From positions 1 through 49,246 of the forward strand of contig JARGOX010000031.1 of the NCBI GenBank assembly GCA_029233925.1: a DNA stretch of 49,246 nucleotides, given 5' to 3'. Positions 45,846 through 49,246 of the stretch are shown one piece after another. The stretch comes from Rhizobiaceae bacterium (GTDB taxonomy: Bacteria > Pseudomonadota > Alphaproteobacteria > Rhizobiales > Rhizobiaceae). Every line of letters begins with the position of its first letter. Position 1 is the first letter of the stretch. Position numbers and translations under genes: made by a program. The notes under the pieces were generated by a model. It was not told the DNA's origin. It saw only the letters and a list, made by a program, of their open reading frames with translations, and ran no database searches.

Positions 45846-47054
45846 TTGACCAAGAAATCACGAGTTCGCCTAGAAAGGCAAGAAATCGCTTTGGTAAAAG
45901 CGATGCTCGCTCGGGGTGGATATAGCGATCAAGAAATACTATCATATTTCACGCGCCCAACACGATCCGTAAACCATCGAGTGATTTCGGAAATCAGAAC
46001 CGAAAGCAAACACAAAGTCGTTAAGGCCGCACCCGACGATGACTTGAGTGAATTTCTGGCGACTTGGCCGGACGTCGATCCGGCCACTGGACTGAGCTTG
46101 CGCGGCGACGAACTGCTCATTAAGGCTCGTGAGGCAATGATAGCGGCCGTTCACACGTTCAACGGCGCAGGACTGACTTTTAGAGCAGAATTGTTCATCG
46201 TAACCAGCGTGATCGCTTGGACCTACCTGATGCATGCCTTTTATCGGCGTGAAGGAATCGACTACCGCTATAAAAACGCGGACGGCACCCTTAAAAAGAC
46301 GGCATCAGGCGAAGATTGTTATTGGGAACTTGGATATTGCCTGCGTCATGCAAGATGCCCCATTTCAGTAGGTGCCGTCAAAAATCTTGAGTTTCTGATC
46401 CTTATCAGGCACGAGATAGAGCATCGAATGACTAGCCGCATCGACGATGCCATCAGCGCAAAGATGCAAGCTTGCTGCATCAATTTTAACGAGGCGATCA
46501 AAAGGCAATTCGGCAGTCAGTACGGTCTCGAACGTCGGCTTCCGATTGCCCTACAGTTCGTTACATTCAGCTCTGATCAGCGCTCTGTCCTGAAAAAGGC
46601 TAGTTCCCTTCCACCACACATAGAAACCTTGATGGACGAGTTCCACAAAGGCCTCTCAGATGAGCAGCTAGACAGTCCGGATTTTGCATACCGCGTGGTT
46701 TTTGTGCCGAAGCTTGCGAACCGGAAGTCCTCTGCCGATCTCGCGGTAGAGTTCGTCAAGCCAGGTTCGGAGGAGGCTTCGGAGATCAATCGCGTCTTGC
46801 TCAAGGAGGTCGAGAAGAAGCGGTATCTCGGCAAGCAGGTTGTTGAAATCATGCAGGCGGAGGGCTACCCCAAATTCAAGCAGGGAAGTCATACGGCCTT
46901 GTGGCAATCGCTAGATGCGAAGAGCCCCACCCATAACTTCGGGCGAGATGGCGAATACAAGGGAATGTGGGTTTGGTATGAAAGCTGGGTTCATCGGGTG
47001 CGCGCTCATTGCCAAGAAAACGCAAAAGCTTATCAAAATCAGGCCGAAAGCTAA
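45846..47054 (+). CDS. DUF3644-type protein with HEPN-like R-x4-H motif
   Basis: A 402-residue protein I assign, by resemblance, to the DUF3644 family of unknown function. Residues 11-50 look like a helix-turn-helix (SDQEILSYF...). The central domain (about 90-240) holds FRAELFIVTSVIAWTYLMHA and then LILIRHEIEHR, where R188-x4-H193 fits the R-x4-6-H catalytic signature of HEPN ribonucleases. A C-terminal domain (about 340-395) is separate and positively charged. The start is TTG at 45846 with GGAG 6 bases upstream; the frame extends back to 45750 only through the IS end. The A+T-richer composition, the IS remnant 82 bp upstream and an unusual partner gene downstream all suggest acquired DNA. 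Confidence 0.72.
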   Translation: MTKKSRVRLERQEIALVKAMLARGGYSDQEILSYFTRPTRSVNHRVISEIRTESKHKVVKAAPDDDLSEFLATWPDVDPATGLSLRGDELLIKAREAMIAAVHTFNGAGLTFRAELFIVTSVIAWTYLMHAFYRREGIDYRYKNADGTLKKTASGEDCYWELGYCLRHARCPISVGAVKNLEFLILIRHEIEHRMTSRIDDAISAKMQACCINFNEAIKRQFGSQYGLERRLPIALQFVTFSSDQRSVLKKASSLPPHIETLMDEFHKGLSDEQLDSPDFAYRVVFVPKLANRKSSADLAVEFVKPGSEEASEINRVLLKEVEKKRYLGKQVVEIMQAEGYPKFKQGSHTALWQSLDAKSPTHNFGRDGEYKGMWVWYESWVHRVRAHCQENAKAYQNQAES

Positions 47055-47201
47055 GGTGTGTCTTACAGGAACGAAGCCTGCCAAGATGATCAGATGCCTT
47101 GTTCTAAGAGTTGGCTAAAATCGAGAGTCCCAACATATCTGGCGATGAGTTCCAACGTATGTGGCAACAGGCAAGTGATCGGACAGGATAGGATAGGAAG
47201 C

Positions 47202-47666
47202 ATGAGAATATTTCACCTACCGCCTGTTGTCACAGACCTTGTGTTGGCCCGGAACCGTCTCAGAGACCGCTATGCTTCGGCCGCCCTGAATTTCACATTG
47301 GATGGAAACCTAATCGGTGACATCGGCGAAGCTGTAGCAGCTGAACTGTTCAGCCTAAAACTTTCTGCTCGCAACGGAACAGGAATTGATGGGCATGCTG
47401 AGGACGGACGAACGGTGCAGGTGAAAGCGACTGGCACCAATAGAGGCCCAGCTTTCCGAATGGTTGATACCCGAGCCCAACATCTACTGTTTCTAGAATT
47501 CGACCTAGACAGCTTAAAAGGCGAGATTGTCTTTAACGGGCCAGAGGAGATCGCTTTGCGGTTCTTACCGTCCAGCTGGGTGGGCCAGCGGAGCCTAACA
47601 AAAAGACAGATTAGGCAGGCTGACACTCTCGTCGAGGAGAACCAGAGACTAATGCGAATTCGATGA
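47202..47666 (+). CDS. Putative PD-(D/E)XK nuclease-like protein
   Basis: A 154-residue protein resembling DUF6998-like hypothetical proteins. The segment NLIGDIGEAVAAELF supplies a conserved Glu (E43), GIDGH the Asp (D63) and RTVQVKATG the Q73-x-K75 pair, giving the E...D...Q-x-K layout of Mrr-like PD-(D/E)XK nucleases. No further domain, signal peptide or membrane segment is seen. The ATG at 47202 is preceded by GGATAGGAAGC; upstream codons to 47058 are not convincing. It follows the DUF3644-type gene by 147 bp on the same strand. A role in DNA cleavage is predicted from the motif only. Confidence 0.65.
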   Translation: MRIFHLPPVVTDLVLARNRLRDRYASAALNFTLDGNLIGDIGEAVAAELFSLKLSARNGTGIDGHAEDGRTVQVKATGTNRGPAFRMVDTRAQHLLFLEFDLDSLKGEIVFNGPEEIALRFLPSSWVGQRSLTKRQIRQADTLVEENQRLMRIR

Positions 47667-47947
47667 ACGATCCGACTCGACCACTGCCGATTCTTTCGAA
47701 GCAAAAACTAAAATTGAACCCAGGCTCATTCAGAGACTTAATGTAGGTGGCAAATTATGGGAGGGATCGCCGCCTTTACGGGACTTGGCCGCAGAGAGTT
47801 ATAAGCTTGTCGGGAATTATAACTGCCAAGGAGCCGCTCTTTTGTCTTCGCGTTTGGCGAAATTACCTCAAAAACGGCTTGAGTCTCAACGCATTTGGCG
47901 ACGAGACCGACTTTCTCGGAAATTGCAGGTATGGACCGCGGAAAAAA
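47667..47947. other. Intergenic region between the nuclease-like gene and tRNA-Arg
   Basis: In these 281 bp I see no gene with believable composition and no direct repeat of the tRNA 3' end that would mark an attachment site. Minus-strand transcripts of the tRNA would run into it. Confidence 0.5.
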
Positions 47948-48024
47948 TGGTGACCCCTGTTGGATTCGAACCAACGACAACCGGCTTAGAAGGCCGGTGC
48001 TCTATCCAGCTGAGCTAAGGGGCC
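47948..48024 (-). tRNA. tRNA-Arg (anticodon TCT)
   Basis: The minus strand gives a full cloverleaf of 77 bases including an encoded CCA: acceptor GGCCCCT paired with AGGGGTC (one G-T), D-arm with AGCTGGATA loop, anticodon stem CCGGC/GCCGG around CTTCTAA (anticodon TCT, reading AGA/AGG), and T-arm GTTGG/CCAAC with TTCGAAT. It lies 281 bp beyond the two acquired-looking genes. Confidence 0.95.
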
Positions 48025-48040
48025 TGTATTTGATAGGCGT

Positions 48041-48346
48041 TTAATGCGTCCAGGGCTGTCGACGGTCATAGCGAAAATTATCGGAATAGACCAGACGATT
48101 GCGTTTGGGTTCATGCGGTTCAATGACACGATAGGCAATGCCATTGCGTTCGGCATAGCTGATCGCGTCTTCGCGAGAATCAAAGCTGAGACGAACCTGC
48201 TGTTTCATGTCGCTTGAAGATGTGTAGCCCATGATCGGATCAATGGTGCGCGCAACTTCCTGATCGTGCTCGAGAATCCACTGATGAGTCTTGGCTTTGC
48301 CCGATTGCATCGCTGTTTTCGCCGGGCGATAGATTTTCGCGGACAT
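48041..48346 (-). CDS. ETC complex I subunit, NDUFS4-like
   Basis: A 101-residue accessory subunit of NADH:quinone oxidoreductase, homologous to mitochondrial NDUFS4 (18 kDa, AQDQ). The opening AKIYRPAKTAMQSGKAKTHQ is the conserved start, followed by the central GYTSSSDMKQQVRLSFDSRE and AISYAERNGIAYRVIEPHE, which are the recognisable core. This subunit is typical of Alphaproteobacteria and mitochondria and supports the taxonomic reading. GGGAG lies 9 bases before the ATG. It sits between two tRNA genes on the same strand. Confidence 0.94.
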   Translation of the reverse strand: MSAKIYRPAKTAMQSGKAKTHQWILEHDQEVARTIDPIMGYTSSSDMKQQVRLSFDSREDAISYAERNGIAYRVIEPHEPKRNRLVYSDNFRYDRRQPWTH

Positions 48347-48401
48347 GGCCAGCTACTCCCAAATCAGGTTGCTCAGCGATCGCAGCTCGCTGTGCTTATA
48401 T

Positions 48402-48478
<77 letters not shown>

Positions 48479-48719
48479 ACGTGCCTTGAAGGCTTGGATT
48501 GCCTAAGCTGTTAGCCGGAATTCCGCAAGAGGAAAAATGGATTAATATGGATAAAATGAAAACAAACCAACCGAAGAGCCACTGAACCTGCCAAAAGTCG
48601 CATGACGGCCACGAAATCGCCCCTGCCCTGCGCCAAATTGCAACGCCGAAGCAATGCGTTCATCCTGGTGATTTGATTGGATCGGCTATGCGCGTGACCG
48701 TCAGTGCTGCAGAATCACT

Positions 48720-49172
48720 TTACGGCTTGCCGATAATGGGATGAAACACCCGATCACCGATTTTTACGCCGATTTTCTTCGCCATGCCGCCATTGAGCTC
48801 CAGAACATATAGAACCGGCTGGCTGGCGCGGATGATGTCTTCAGAATGCGGTACGGCATCATGATGAATATCCGCCACGACCCCATCAGCGCGAATGAAC
48901 AGCATATCCAGGGGGATCAGAGTATTTTTCATCCACATCATTGCCCGCTGCTCACGATCGAAGCGAAACAGCATGCCGGCACCTGCATCCATCTGTTCAC
49001 GGTTCATCAGGCCGACAGACCGTTCCGCATCACTCAGCGCAAGTTCTACGGTAAAAACGCGACTGCCCTTGTCTGTTACGATCTCAAGGTAGTTGCTCTG
49101 GGCCAGTGTCGCCTGGACACTGACAAGCTGGGCGATCAGCAAGAAAACAAGGCTGATGCTCAAGCGTATCAT
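48720..49172 (-). CDS. DUF192 family exported protein
   Basis: A 150-residue protein with an N-terminal signal peptide (hydrophobic about 5-22, ending TLA-QS) and a DUF192 domain: VGLMNREQMDAGAGMLFRF, MMWMKNTLIPLDMLFI and PVLYVLELNGGMAKKIGVKIGD are the conserved blocks, with the aromatic/Met cluster MMWMKNT diagnostic. The function is unknown; the domain is small, periplasmic and common in Proteobacteria. The ATG has no strong ribosome site. The window ends 74 bp upstream. Confidence 0.9.
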   Translation of the reverse strand: MIRLSISLVFLLIAQLVSVQATLAQSNYLEIVTDKGSRVFTVELALSDAERSVGLMNREQMDAGAGMLFRFDREQRAMMWMKNTLIPLDMLFIRADGVVADIHHDAVPHSEDIIRASQPVLYVLELNGGMAKKIGVKIGDRVFHPIIGKP

Positions 49173-49246
49173 CGGCGTGAAAACAGGTTTTATCTGTAGA
49201 AGACTCGACTTGATCTGACACCGCTGCCTTTCCAGAGGACTGGATT

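Noticed and set aside
47667-47947. tRNA-derived attachment site for an integrated element
   Set aside because: No direct repeat of the tRNA-Arg 3' end was found near 45.3 or 47.7 kb and no integrase gene is present.

Overview
The window reads as a chromosomal segment of an alphaproteobacterium, most likely of the Rhizobiales (Hyphomicrobiales). The evidence is family content, not a database match: a clpS-clpA pair, a phasin, DUF1489, DUF599 and DUF455 proteins, a two-desulfurase suf operon, an NDUFS4-type complex I subunit gene, a very long AsmA/DUF3971 protein, and many GTG or TTG starts. Genus cannot be fixed from the sequence; a marine or salt-exposed lifestyle is suggested only by the BCCT carrier.

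Layout. 1-3.7 kb: ClpA/ClpS protein quality control and a phasin. 3.9-7.5 kb: an exported D-Ala-D-Ala carboxypeptidase, then a VWA protein coupled to a membrane-anchored J-domain protein, and a DUF1489 gene. 7.6-13 kb: L-serine dehydratase, a 33-residue membrane peptide gene with its own terminator, and a rightward run of membrane proteins (DUF599, EamA, DUF1624, ICMT-like). 13-17.3 kb: MerR regulator, MgtE, PLP-dependent dehydratase, methylglyoxal synthase, SRPBCC protein. 17.3-24.6 kb: Fe-S assembly locus transcribed leftward (second cysteine desulfurase, sufB, sufC, sufD, sufS, sufT-like, sufA). 24.8-37.3 kb: alpha/beta hydrolase, exported SUMF1-fold protein, anmK, tyrS, AsmA-like giant, bcp-type peroxiredoxin, DUF455, M23 peptidase, DEAD-box helicase.

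37.3-45 kb is more accessory. It holds a 286-bp element bounded by 35-bp inverted repeats, a TfoX-like gene, a Gly-rich small protein, and then a visibly more G+C-rich block: PiT phosphate transporter, Usp and Na/Pi-type transporter genes, each overlapping the next by 4 bp, followed by a BCCT carrier with its own Usp. 45.3-47.7 kb is the most atypical part: a collapsed IS3-family element abuts two unfamiliar genes, a DUF3644-type protein carrying an R-x4-H (HEPN-like) motif and a small PD-(D/E)XK-like protein with a Q-x-K motif. Together with the neighbouring tRNA-Arg this looks like an insertion hot spot and is the best candidate here for an undescribed (defence-like) module. 47.9-49.2 kb returns to core genes: tRNA-Arg(TCT), the NDUFS4 homologue, tRNA-Pro(TGG) and a DUF192 protein.

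All family assignments come from reading motifs by eye; no search was run.
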